Both the position numbers and the translations under genes were made by a program. Of a stretch of 64,000 nt of DNA, positions 1-9,065 are shown piece by piece (the stretch's first letter is position 1; each line of letters starts with the position of its first letter). Origin of the DNA: Prochlorococcus sp. AG-355-B23 (GTDB lineage Bacteria > Cyanobacteriota > Cyanobacteriia > PCC-6307 > Cyanobiaceae); assembly GCA_003280935.1 (NCBI GenBank), contig QCDJ01000002.1, positions 1 through 64,000 on the forward strand, in the 5' to 3' direction. A model generated the notes under the pieces. It was not told the DNA's origin. It worked only from the letters and a program-made list of their open reading frames with translations, and ran no database searches.

Positions 1-643
1 TTCCATAGGTAGTACCTTCCTCATTAATCGCAAATTCCATTTGAGATTTGCGGAAAATTATTCCTTCTCCTTCTGTTACTGCTGATGCATTAAATTCGTT
101 TGTATAAAACCAATCTGTTACTTGTAGTTTTGATTCTAAACCTACAAAATTTTCATTAGAGAAGATATAGTCGCCTTGAGAAATTGAAGGACTCCCAACA
201 AATCCAGTAACATCAGAATTAAAAGATAAATCAGAACCATCAGCCCAGTGCCCAACAGTATTACCAGAATCATCTATATAGAAGGGAGATTCACCAGCAA
301 AATTCCAAACCTCAAATCCTTGAATAACTGCGTTTTGCGAGATAGTATTACTTCCAAATGAAATAACATCAAAACCTGATCCTCCTTGATAGGAGGCGTT
401 ATCGACAATATCTCCAACAATTAATTGATCATTTCCTGATCCTGCATCAATTTCATCAGAAAATGAATATCCGTAATTAAGACGGAGATAATTATTTTGA
501 GTAGAGTCTTGACGACTCGCAACGATAATTACATCTGAACCTTGGCCACCATAAATTTTGTCATTCCCATCTCCAGCAAATATTGTGTCATTACCATCTC
601 CTCCATAAATTTTGTCATCTCCCTCTAATCCTTTTAAGGTGTC
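1..643. repeat. Direct repeat R1, copy at window edge (partner 982-1624)
   Basis: Read base by base, 1-643 matches 982-1624 with no difference seen; the period is 981 bases, exactly 327 codons. The copies diverge after base 643/1624. The repeat lies inside the RTX gene and encodes RTX nonapeptides plus a non-repetitive spacer of roughly 150 residues. Because it touches the window edge, its full length and copy number are unknown. Confidence 0.95.
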
Positions 644-3600
644 ATCACCTCCTTCCCCGTATATAGAGTCGTCGGAAATACTGCCTTCTAAAGAATTATC
701 AGAATTGTCTCCTTGAATATTTATCCCAGATGGTGTTATGTCAAAATCCTGGTCAGAGAATCTAAGTGTTTCTACATCCCTGAGAGTATCTGTCCCATCA
801 CTTCCTTGATCATCAACTACCTGATATTGGGCATAACCAGTTTCTGTAATTGTATAGTTACTTTTATTCCCCGAGAAGATTGCGATATCACTTCCAAGTC
901 CACCATCAAAATAATCATCTCCACCATTGCCTTTAAAAGTATCGTCCACTGGACTACCGTAATATTCATCATTAAGTTGACTTCCATAGGTAGTACCTTC
1001 CTCATTAATCGCAAATTCCATTTGAGATTTGCGGAAAATTATTCCTTCTCCTTCTGTTACTGCTGATGCATTAAATTCGTTTGTATAAAACCAATCTGTT
1101 ACTTGTAGTTTTGATTCTAAACCTACAAAATTTTCATTAGAGAAGATATAGTCGCCTTGAGAAATTGAAGGACTCCCAACAAATCCAGTAACATCAGAAT
1201 TAAAAGATAAATCAGAACCATCAGCCCAGTGCCCAACAGTATTACCAGAATCATCTATATAGAAGGGAGATTCACCAGCAAAATTCCAAACCTCAAATCC
1301 TTGAATAACTGCGTTTTGCGAGATAGTATTACTTCCAAATGAAATAACATCAAAACCTGATCCTCCTTGATAGGAGGCGTTATCGACAATATCTCCAACA
1401 ATTAATTGATCATTTCCTGATCCTGCATCAATTTCATCAGAAAATGAATATCCGTAATTAAGACGGAGATAATTATTTTGAGTAGAGTCTTGACGACTCG
1501 CAACGATAATTACATCTGAACCTTGGCCACCATAAATTTTGTCATTCCCATCTCCAGCAAATATTGTGTCATTACCATCTCCTCCATAAATTTTGTCATC
1601 TCCCTCTAATCCTTTTAAGGTGTCGGCATTTTTAGAACCAATTAATAGATCATTTCCAGTTCCTCCTGATGCCGTTATCCCAAAAGATACAAAATATATA
1701 TTTGAGGAAACTGTTGAGATTGATTCGTTATTATTATTTCCATCTTGGTAACTTAAAACAGCCCTTATTTTTTTACCTTCATCATTCGAAGAGATCGTAT
1801 AACTAGATTGATTTCCTACCTCTTCCCATTCAGTAGTATTTATTGAAGTTTGCCAGCTGTAACTTAAAGTGCCTGTCCCATCTGGATCTGTAGTCACTTC
1901 ATTGATAGTTAATATCTGTCCTGTTTGCAGAGTTCCAGAAATTGCAAATGTCGCATCACCAGAATCAGTAACATAAACAGGCATTCCAGGATCAACGATC
2001 CTTCCGTTTTTGGTTCCATCACCATCCCACTGAGCATCACCGTCAGTAAGAGTTAAAGTTACTTTCTTATTATTAGGATCACTTACATCAAAGCTATATA
2101 AAGGATTACCATCAGTATCTACATATGGCCTGAAGTCGTTATAAAGATAGTTATATCTGAGATATGAATTAGCACTGTCGAAGGAAGATGGCAGATAGAT
2201 ATCTGCAGTGATTGTGCTGCCGGGTTCTAATCCTGAGATATTAAAGGCAACAGGATCATAGGTTGTCTGATATTGAGAATCGACAGAAACTGTATAAGTT
2301 GTTCCATCTGACAGTGGTATTGAATATTGAGAATTATTAGCGTCAAAAACTTCTATTCCTTTTAATGAATAAGTTGACTGAACCTTGATAGCTGCGACAT
2401 TAGTCTGGTCAGCCTCAGATCCTAAATTAAATTGCTCTGCAGTTGTCCAAGGAAGAATTGCAATATCTGGCTGATAAACATCTGCCTCTCCATCCTGGTC
2501 ATAGTCAAGTAATTTACCGTCATCATCTAAGAAACTCTGTGATGCAATTGATAATCCCTTTGGCTGAGTTCTATCAATGGATTGAGAACTTTGAGTGAGA
2601 GTAATATCTGAAGCAATATTTACTGACTGAGATTTCTCTAATATCTGCTCTCCATCTTTAGAGAATGTAGCTGTAAAGATATTGGTGCCATTTACTAAAT
2701 TCTTCCAATCACCATCTGTAAGAGTGTAACTCCAATGCCCTGCTGATATATTTGCCTTTCTTGTTGCGCCACCAAATGTGATCGTAACTTCTCTACCATC
2801 ATCAAGTTCTGTTTGACCAGAAAGAGTAACTCCAGAAACTTTTTCTGCATTATTAATAGTGTTATCACCGGCAACCTGATTAAAGGAAACATTAGGTAAA
2901 GGTTGACTATATATATTGACAGGGTCTGAATATAGAGAACTTCTAATACCTGTTCCATCTGAATATGTAGCTTTAACTCTTAAGGTCTTATTGCTATCTC
3001 CTGCCTGAGGAGAATAAGTACTGGATGTTGCCCCACTGATATCTGTCCAGGTATTAGATAAGTAGGATGCTTCCTGCCATTGATAGAAAATATTAGGATT
3101 AGAATTTACACCATCTGGATCATCTGTAATAGCTCCAGCAGTAATTATTCCACCAACAATTGGATCACCAGAAATTGGTGCAAATATTCCCTGACCGCTA
3201 TCTCTAATTGTTCTGCCTGCAGGTCTTACATCTACATCACCATCGTCAAAACGTAGGGTTTCTATATTGGTGAGTGTGTCATTACCATCTATTCCAGAAA
3301 TTGTGATCGTCTCAGATAAACCAGAGACAGATGTAGAGATGGAATAATCCGCCTGATTTCCAGAGAAGATAGCGATATCATTTCCACTTCCACCGTCAAT
3401 GGTGTCATTACCTGCTCCACCAGTAACAATGTCATCTCCTTTCCCAAGATTTATTGTGTCGCTACCACTCCCTAGAACTACTACCTCATCTCCCCATCTA
3501 TCGTTTTCCCCGTCAGATCCTGTGTAGATAATATTTGCGCTAGAAGAAGAAGTGAAATTTGTGGTCCCATATCTTGCAGTATTCGTGACATTTAAAGTTT

Positions 3601-6600
3601 CACCGGCTATTCCAATTTGAGATCCTAGAGTTAGAGGCCCATAAAAATTTATATTTTCAAAATTAACAATTTTGCTTCCCCAATATGTCGTTCCATCATT
3701 ACCTCCACCAAAAATGTCAGACACAGTGATAGTGTCTGTACCTGTTCCTCCATCTAAATGATCAACTTTCCAAGTAGGGCTACTTTCAGCAGCATTCATT
3801 GGAATGGTTACAGTATCATCGCCATCTCCAGCATCTAGATAACTAAAAGAACCATAAATTCTATCGTTACCAGATCCTGCAAGAATTTTTTGATTATCTC
3901 GACCTTCTATATAGTCATCGCCATCTCCAGCATCAACTAATTGGAGTCCAGATTCATCATCATCATTATGCGTATAAGTACCAACTCCAACTGAGATATT
4001 GTCATCCCCTGCCCCACCATAAATAGTATCGACACCTTCTCCTCCAATGATTCTGTCATCACCATCTCCACCGTAAAGAGTGTCATCACCACTCCCACCT
4101 TTTATCGTGTCATTTCCACCACCACCGTAAATAGTATCGGCACCTTCTAATCCATCTATAGTGTCATTCCCATCATTTCCGTTAATTAAATCGTTCCCTA
4201 TATTTCCGCTTAAAACATCATCATTATTAGTCCCGTTCACTTCTAGACCAGAGGGGGTTATATCAAGATCACCATCTGCAAATCGAATCGTTTCAGTATT
4301 GCTTATGGTATCTGTTCCTTCAATCCCTCTATTATCAATAATTTGATATGTCGCATAGCTAGTTTCTGTAAGAGAATAATCAGCCTGATTTCCAGAGAAG
4401 ATAGCGATATCATTTCCACTTCCACCGTCAATGGTGTCATTACCTGCTCCACCAGTAACAATGTCATCTCCTTTCCCAAGATTTATTGTGTCGCTACCAC
4501 TCCCTAGAACTACTACCTCATCTCCCCATCTATCGTTTTCCCCGTCAGATCCTGTGTAGATAATATTTGCGCTAGAAGAAGAAGTGAAATTTGTGGTCCC
4601 ATATCTTGCAGTATTCGTGACATTTAAAGTTTCACCGGCTATTCCAATTTGAGATCCTAGAGTTAGAGGCCCATAAAAATTTATATTTTCAAAATTAACA
4701 ATTTTGCTTCCCCAATATGTCGTTCCATCATTACCTCCACCAAAAATGTCAGACACAGTGATAGTGTCTGTACCTGTTCCTCCATCTAAATGATCAACTT
4801 TCCAAGTAGGGCTACTTTCAGCAGCATTCATTGGAATGGTTACAGTATCATCGCCATCTCCAGCATCTAGATAACTAAAAGAACCATAAATTCTATCGTT
4901 ACCAGATCCTGCAAGAATTTTTTGATTATCTCGACCTTCTATATAGTCATCGCCATCTCCAGCATCAACTAATTGGAGTCCAGATTCATCATCATCATTA
5001 TGCGTATAAGTACCAACTCCAACTGAGATATTGTCATCCCCTGCCCCACCATAAATAGTATCGACACCTTCTCCTCCAATGATTCTGTCATCACCATCTC
5101 CACCGTAAAGAGTGTCATCACCACTCCCACCTTTTATCGTGTCATTTCCACCACCTCCTTGAATGGTGTCGTTACCCCCCAAACCTTGTAGCGTATCGTA
5201 GTTATTTGAACCAATTAATAGATCATTACCGCTTCCACCTGATGCTGTAATTCCTTCAGTAGTATTATCTGCAACCGCAAAAAATATATCTTTTGAAACC
5301 GTTGTTATTTGTTCACTATTACCTTCGTTATCCGTGTAACTAATAATTGCTCTGATTTTTTTCCCTTGATCACTGTCTGCTATTGAATAAGTAGAAGATG
5401 TTCCTACTTCACTCCAGGTACTATTATCACTAGATATTTGCCAGCTATAACTTAAAGAGCCTGTACCATCTGGATCCGCTACATCTTTAGAAATACTTAA
5501 TGTATTGCCACCTTCTGCGGTACCTGAAATTGAAAACGACGCAACACCATCATCAATGCCATCAATATTACTGGTCTCTACTAATGCCCCATTAATAGTT
5601 TTAGTAACTGTGTAATTATCTGTGGAAAGTGCATGAAAATCTATTCCTATTGCTTCATTAGAAGTACTTGTATAATCAATATCTAAGGAATCGTATCTTA
5701 ATTCAACATCGTCAGAACCTAGTCCAATATTTATTGCATCATTTAATGTTTTAAAGAATCCTGTACCGGATATATTTATCTGATTAAAAGTAAATAAATC
5801 TGTTAAAACAGAATTCCCTCCATTTCTCCTATCAGTTATTTGGATAGAAGCAGTTAAGGGAGACGAAACTTCATTTTCATTTGCATCAAGATAAGCAGTG
5901 GAGAAACCACTATAATGAGTATTTGATGAACTGTCTTTTTTAAAAGTTATATTGCCGCTGTATTTAAGCTCTACGTCAATATCTGATGTATTTTGAGGAC
6001 TAAGTTTGAAAGTTAAATCGGTAACCGTATATGTTTCTGATGTAAGGGTGAAACCAGATAAATCAATAAGACCTGATCTTGCTTCGCTGGAAAACTTCTG
6101 GTTTAAAATATAATTTTTATAGACGTCTGTATTTCTAAAGTTCTCAGTAAAAAAAGACGAAAACAGGGATCTTCCAATTAAATGTAAATTCGAATTACCT
6201 TTAAAAATATCCTTTGTATTTGTAGATACTTGTTCACTAAAACCTTCATTATCTGTATAGCTAACAACTGCTCTGATCTTTTTACCTTGATCACTATTTG
6301 TCACCGAATAAGTAGAAGATGTTCCAACTTCACTCCAGTTACTATTATCACTAGATATTTGCCAGCTATAACTTAAAGTTCCTGTGCCATCAGGATCTAC
6401 TGCATCTTGAGAAATACTTAAACTGTTTCCCTCTGCTGCAGTGCCAGAAATTGAAAACGAAGCATCACCATCATCAGTGCCATCAACATCACTAGTCTCT
6501 ACTAATGCCCCATTAATAGTTTTAGTAACTGTGTAATTATCTGTAGAAAGGGCATTGAAATCTATTCCTATCGCTTCATTAGAAGTACTTGTATAGTCAA

Positions 6601-7132
6601 TATCTAAGGAATCGTATCTTAATTCACCATCATCAGAACCTAGTCCACTTTTTATTACATCATTTATTGTTTTAAAGAATCCTGTACCAGATATATTTAT
6701 CTGATTGAAAGTAAATAAATCTGTTAAAACAGAATTTCCTCCATTTCTCCTGTCAGTTATTTGGATAGAGGCAGTTAAGGGAGATGAAACTTCATTTTCA
6801 TTTGCATCAAGATAAGCTGTAGAAAAACCACTATAATGGGTATCTGAGGAGCTATTTTTTTTAAGAGTTATTTTGCCGCTGTATTTAAGCTCAACATCAA
6901 TATCTGATGTGTTTAAAGGACTAAGTTTAAAAGTTAAATCGGTAACCGTATATGTTTCTGATGTAGAGGTGAAACCAGATAAATCAATAAGTCCTGATCT
7001 TTCTTCGCTACTGAAAGTCTGGTTTAAAATATAATTTTTATAGACGTCTGTATTTCTAAAGTTCTCAGTAAAAAAAGAGGAAAACAAATGTCTTCCAATT
7101 ACATATAAATTTGAAATCTCCCCAAAAGACAT
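1..7132 (-). CDS. Giant RTX/hemolysin-type calcium-binding repeat protein (5' part, truncated by the window)
   Basis: The frame is open from an ATG at 7132 to the window edge, giving at least 2,377 residues with no stop in the stretches I translated. There is no N-terminal Sec signal (it starts MSFGEISNLYVIG), as expected for type I secretion with a C-terminal signal. Order of modules: two related N-terminal units of about 307 residues, each ending in an Ig-like module (DPDGTGTLSYSWQ, GKKIRAVVSYTD); RTX nonapeptides of the GGxGxDxx type (for example GGAGNDTIDGGSGNDIA); a DGTDTL..ETLRF linker; more RTX; an Ig-like module; a region ending DGDGTKNGRIVDPG that resembles choice-of-anchor U domains; then further RTX. 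RTX repeats bind calcium outside the cell. No secretion genes are visible here. Likely a secreted or surface adhesin-like protein; target unknown. Confidence 0.9.
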   Translation of the reverse strand, partial: MSFGEISNLYVIGRHLFSSFFTENFRNTDVYKNYILNQTFSSEERSGLIDLSGFTSTSETYTVTDLTFKLSPLNTSDIDVELKYSGKITLKKNSSSDTHYSGFSTAYLDANENEVSSPLTASIQITDRRNGGNSVLTDLFTFNQINISGTGFFKTINDVIKSGLGSDDGELRYDSLDIDYTSTSNEAIGIDFNALSTDNYTVTKTINGALVETSDVDGTDDGDASFSISGTAAEGNSLSISQDAVDPDGTGTLSYSWQISSDNSNWSEVGTSSTYSVTNSDQGKKIRAVVSYTDNEGFSEQVSTNTKDIFKGNSNLHLIGRSLFSSFFTENFRNTDVYKNYILNQKFSSEARSGLIDLSGFTLTSETYTVTDLTFKLSPQNTSDIDVELKYSGNITFKKDSSSNTHYSGFSTAYLDANENEVSSPLTASIQITDRRNGGNSVLTDLFTFNQINISGTGFFKTLNDAINIGLGSDDVELRYDSLDIDYTSTSNEAIGIDFHALSTDNYTVTKTINGALVETSNIDGIDDGVASFSISGTAEGGNTLSISKDVADPDGTGSLSYSWQISSDNSTWSEVGTSSTYSIADSDQGKKIRAIISYTDNEGNSEQITTVSKDIFFAVADNTTEGITASGGSGNDLLIGSNNYDTLQGLGGNDTIQGGGGNDTIKGGSGDDTLYGGDGDDRIIGGEGVDTIYGGAGDDNISVGVGTYTHNDDDESGLQLVDAGDGDDYIEGRDNQKILAGSGNDRIYGSFSYLDAGDGDDTVTIPMNAAESSPTWKVDHLDGGTGTDTITVSDIFGGGNDGTTYWGSKIVNFENINFYGPLTLGSQIGIAGETLNVTNTARYGTTNFTSSSSANIIYTGSDGENDRWGDEVVVLGSGSDTINLGKGDDIVTGGAGNDTIDGGSGNDIAIFSGNQADYSLTETSYATYQIIDNRGIEGTDTISNTETIRFADGDLDITPSGLEVNGTNNDDVLSGNIGNDLINGNDGNDTIDGLEGADTIYGGGGNDTIKGGSGDDTLYGGDGDDRIIGGEGVDTIYGGAGDDNISVGVGTYTHNDDDESGLQLVDAGDGDDYIEGRDNQKILAGSGNDRIYGSFSYLDAGDGDDTVTIPMNAAESSPTWKVDHLDGGTGTDTITVSDIFGGGNDGTTYWGSKIVNFENINFYGPLTLGSQIGIAGETLNVTNTARYGTTNFTSSSSANIIYTGSDGENDRWGDEVVVLGSGSDTINLGKGDDIVTGGAGNDTIDGGSGNDIAIFSGNQADYSISTSVSGLSETITISGIDGNDTLTNIETLRFDDGDVDVRPAGRTIRDSGQGIFAPISGDPIVGGIITAGAITDDPDGVNSNPNIFYQWQEASYLSNTWTDISGATSSTYSPQAGDSNKTLRVKATYSDGTGIRSSLYSDPVNIYSQPLPNVSFNQVAGDNTINNAEKVSGVTLSGQTELDDGREVTITFGGATRKANISAGHWSYTLTDGDWKNLVNGTNIFTATFSKDGEQILEKSQSVNIASDITLTQSSQSIDRTQPKGLSIASQSFLDDDGKLLDYDQDGEADVYQPDIAILPWTTAEQFNLGSEADQTNVAAIKVQSTYSLKGIEVFDANNSQYSIPLSDGTTYTVSVDSQYQTTYDPVAFNISGLEPGSTITADIYLPSSFDSANSYLRYNYLYNDFRPYVDTDGNPLYSFDVSDPNNKKVTLTLTDGDAQWDGDGTKNGRIVDPGMPVYVTDSGDATFAISGTLQTGQILTINEVTTDPDGTGTLSYSWQTSINTTEWEEVGNQSSYTISSNDEGKKIRAVLSYQDGNNNNESISTVSSNIYFVSFGITASGGTGNDLLIGSKNADTLKGLEGDDKIYGGDGNDTIFAGDGNDKIYGGQGSDVIIVASRQDSTQNNYLRLNYGYSFSDEIDAGSGNDQLIVGDIVDNASYQGGSGFDVISFGSNTISQNAVIQGFEVWNFAGESPFYIDDSGNTVGHWADGSDLSFNSDVTGFVGSPSISQGDYIFSNENFVGLESKLQVTDWFYTNEFNASAVTEGEGIIFRKSQMEFAINEEGTTYGSQLNDEYYGSPVDDTFKGNGGDDYFDGGLGSDIAIFSGNKSNYTITETGYAQYQVVDDQGSDGTDTLRDVETLRFSDQDFDITPSGINIQGDNSDNSLEGSISDDSIYGEGGDDTLKGLEGDDKIYGGDGNDTIFAGDGNDKIYGGQGSDVIIVASRQDSTQNNYLRLNYGYSFSDEIDAGSGNDQLIVGDIVDNASYQGGSGFDVISFGSNTISQNAVIQGFEVWNFAGESPFYIDDSGNTVGHWADGSDLSFNSDVTGFVGSPSISQGDYIFSNENFVGLESKLQVTDWFYTNEFNASAVTEGEGIIFRKSQMEFAINEEGTTYG
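982..1624. repeat. Direct repeat R1, second copy (partner 1-643)
   Basis: Identical to 1-643 by eye at a 981-base offset, in the reading frame of the RTX gene. The lack of even synonymous differences points to a recent duplication or ongoing gene conversion. Confidence 0.95.
3351..4123. repeat. Direct repeat R2, downstream copy in gene order (partner 4383-5155)
   Basis: 773 bases identical to 4383-5155 with no mismatch seen on line-by-line comparison. The offset is 1,032 bases, exactly 344 codons. Mismatches begin just outside, at 3350/4382 and 4124/5156. It encodes an RTX block, a spacer with VTIPMNAAESSPTW, and a second RTX block. Confidence 0.96.
4383..5155. repeat. Direct repeat R2, upstream copy in gene order (partner 3351-4123)
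   Basis: Perfect copy of 3351-4123 within the RTX gene, kept in frame. The 259 bases between the copies (4124-4382) encode the DGTDTI..ETIRF linker and further RTX motifs. Confidence 0.96.
5260..7101. repeat. Older diverged tandem duplication of the N-terminal module
   Basis: The sequence starting at 7101 on the minus strand recurs starting at 6180, a 921-base (307-codon) offset. Both copies encode FSSFFTENF, an LTDLFTFNQINISGTGFF stretch and the YSWQISSDNSNWSEV Ig-like module. Unlike R1 and R2 the copies differ at many bases and residues, so this duplication is older. Outer boundaries are approximate. Confidence 0.85.
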
Positions 7133-7187
7133 TTTTTTATCTTTTGTTTATAGTTAAACTAATATTTATTTTAACTCTTCTGTAAAT

Positions 7188-8273
7188 TTGAGTAAATATA
7201 CCTCTCTATTTATTAAAAGCTTTGTATTCATATTCCTAGTAGTAATTTTCGCTGAGCAGAGAATTCCTGCGAATGAAAACACAAAAGCAAAAGAGAAAAT
7301 GAATTTTGAAGATAAGGATTGGACAGAATTATTAAAAGAAGAAATAAAGGTAGAGGACCCAAAAAATAGAAAAGATAAAGATTGGATAGAACTATTAATG
7401 GAAGAGATAAAAGTAGAAGACCAAAAAGATAGTAAAGATAAAGATTGGATAGAATTATTAAAAGAAGAAATAAGAGAAGTTGAACGAGAAAGAGACGTTA
7501 GAAACGAAACAATAACAAAAGATCTTAAGGATGGCGAAGGTAAGGATTGGATCGCATTATTAAAGGAAGAGATAAAAGAAGCTGAACAAGCAAGAAAACT
7601 TAATGATGAAAAAGAAGCAAAAGAACAAAGCGAGACCCAAAATTCAGAAAAAAGGGTTATTGAAGAAATAGGTACAGGATTATCAGATAAAGGAATTTAT
7701 CTTGATTTTTTAAAAAATTTATATGCAAAAAATCAATTTGGGATAAGAGTGAATTATTTACCAGAAAATTTCTTCACTCATAAAGATATATATGTTGACG
7801 ATACAAAAGTTTTTGCAGAATATTTTGGAGTTGGAATGTTGTATAAGCGTTTTTTATTACCTAATGAATCAAAATCCAATTTTTATTTCCAAGCAAATGC
7901 AGATGTTTCTACATTAAAATTATCACACAAAAAAGATCTAACAAAAGAAATTTACTCATACGATAATCTTAAATTCACTTGTAGTGCTTGTGGGATTTTA
8001 ACAATTCAAACCGATCCAGATGATCTTTATATCATTCCTTACATTAGCTTTGGCTATCAATATAAAAATACTCCTAATTTCAAAACAAATTTATCCTTAG
8101 GAGTACAATATATTGACCCAGGATCTCTAGAAAATTTTACAAATACTAAATACCCTCTTCCAATTTTTGTTCAATCAAAAGTAGATGAATGGATGCAGGA
8201 AACGCAAAACAAAATTGATGAATATTCAGAATTTCAACCATCCATTAGCTTAGGATTTAGCTATTCGTTCTAG
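7188..8273 (+). CDS. Putative outer-membrane beta-barrel protein with coiled-coil repeat stalk
   Basis: 361 residues from a TTG at 7188. The only nearby ATG (7299) would remove the hydrophobic N-terminal segment (residues 8-22, FIKSFVFIFLVVIFA), which looks like a signal peptide, so TTG is preferred. Residues about 41-155 hold four repeats of DKDWIELLKEEIK type, the first three exactly 21 residues apart, which fits heptads of a coiled coil. The rest (about 160-361) alternates in a beta-rich pattern and ends GFSYSF; a C-terminal Phe is typical of outer-membrane barrels. Two Cys (CSAC) lie near residue 264. It is divergent from the giant RTX gene with only 55 bases between starts. Family not recognised; the function is inferred from architecture alone. 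Confidence 0.7.
   Translation: MSKYTSLFIKSFVFIFLVVIFAEQRIPANENTKAKEKMNFEDKDWTELLKEEIKVEDPKNRKDKDWIELLMEEIKVEDQKDSKDKDWIELLKEEIREVERERDVRNETITKDLKDGEGKDWIALLKEEIKEAEQARKLNDEKEAKEQSETQNSEKRVIEEIGTGLSDKGIYLDFLKNLYAKNQFGIRVNYLPENFFTHKDIYVDDTKVFAEYFGVGMLYKRFLLPNESKSNFYFQANADVSTLKLSHKKDLTKEIYSYDNLKFTCSACGILTIQTDPDDLYIIPYISFGYQYKNTPNFKTNLSLGVQYIDPGSLENFTNTKYPLPIFVQSKVDEWMQETQNKIDEYSEFQPSISLGFSYSF
7311..7590. repeat. In-gene tandem repeats encoding 21-residue coiled-coil units
   Basis: Units begin at 7311, 7374 and 7437, exactly 63 bases apart, with a fourth, more distant unit near 7539. Each encodes a [DG]KDW(I/T)xLLxEEI core followed by charged residues. The copies are similar but not identical in DNA. 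Confidence 0.85.
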
Positions 8274-8377
8274 TAATACTTATTCAAATATCTTTTGAAT
8301 TAAGGGAATTTATTTCCCAAATATTCAAAGTATCAATAAAAGATATATTTGTTTCTGAAAATGCCAAGTTGATATTT

Positions 8378-8611
8378 TCATTCATCTTTAATTGGTTCTA
8401 TTTTATCCAAAATAATTTTTAATTCTTCAACCATTTTATTTTTGCCTAAGGCTATTAATTTTAAAGTATCTTCATACATTTTGGTTTGAGCATCAGCAGT
8501 TTTTAGACCTACTACCAGTTGCCTTGCCTCTTTAGGAAGATCATCAAGAAAATATTCAGAATCATCAAACTTTAATTTTTGTTTTTTTGAAGTATCAGTT
8601 TTTTCTTCCAT
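8378..8611 (-). CDS. Small conserved hypothetical protein, DUF6447-like
   Basis: 77 residues, soluble, no signal or membrane segment. It starts at an ATG at 8611. The core KFDDSEYFLDDLPKEAR followed by a helical stretch (LKTADAQTKMYEDTLKLIALGKNKMVEELK) resembles the small DUF6447-type proteins common in marine picocyanobacteria. Those usually sit near cell-surface or phage-like genes and have no known function. The family call is from memory of the pattern and is moderate. Confidence 0.6.
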   Translation of the reverse strand: MEEKTDTSKKQKLKFDDSEYFLDDLPKEARQLVVGLKTADAQTKMYEDTLKLIALGKNKMVEELKIILDKIEPIKDE

Positions 8612-8802
8612 TTTTTTTGATCTTTATCCAAACATACAACTTAAATCAAAATAAATCACTAACTTTAAGGATTTGAAGAATATTATTAAATGTAATTCTT
8701 AATAATTTTAAAATCTTTTGGGCATCTCTGAATAATCATTCACTATTAATTGCAGCACTTTGGTGATATGGCAAATCTGATTGATATGAAAATTTAAGAA
8801 GA

Positions 8803-9024
8803 TCAACCTCTACATAGAGATTTATTTAAACATGAATTATTATTCTCTATATCAATTAGATCTTTAAGATCATTCAATTTATTTTCATTATTAGATACTT
8901 TAACTTTTTGTACACAATGCGCCTCGCAACCTCCATTAGACAAATTATGTGCATTTAAATTGAGAATATTTGTTACGAGTAGTAAAAAAGTTAATTTAAA
9001 AATTTGATAAAAATTAAACTTCAT
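8803..9024 (-). CDS. Small secreted cysteine-containing protein
   Basis: 73 residues if started at the ATG at 9024 (MKFNFYQIFKL), which puts a clean Sec signal peptide at residues 1-24. The longer frame, open to 9162, would overlap the next gene and bury the signal, so it is rejected; an ATG at 9036 is the only close alternative. The mature part has four cysteines arranged CxxxC (GGCEAHC) and, at the C-terminus, CxxxxxC. Possibly a periplasmic or exported disulfide peptide. No family recognised. Confidence 0.55.
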   Translation of the reverse strand: MKFNFYQIFKLTFLLLVTNILNLNAHNLSNGGCEAHCVQKVKVSNNENKLNDLKDLIDIENNNSCLNKSLCRG

Positions 9025-9065
9025 TTTTAATATCATTTCAGAAATTAGTATATAAAAAAAACCAG

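Noticed and set aside
713..1066. Plus-strand open frame of 117 codons within the RTX region
   Set aside because: It is antisense to a continuous, well-motifed RTX frame and simply reflects repetitive, stop-poor DNA; the same holds for 817-1014, 2695-2958 and 4161-4346.
1..5155. Possible CRISPR array or mobile-element repeats
   Set aside because: The repeats are long (643 and 773 bases), coding and in frame; there are no short direct repeats with unique spacers, no inverted ends and no transposase.
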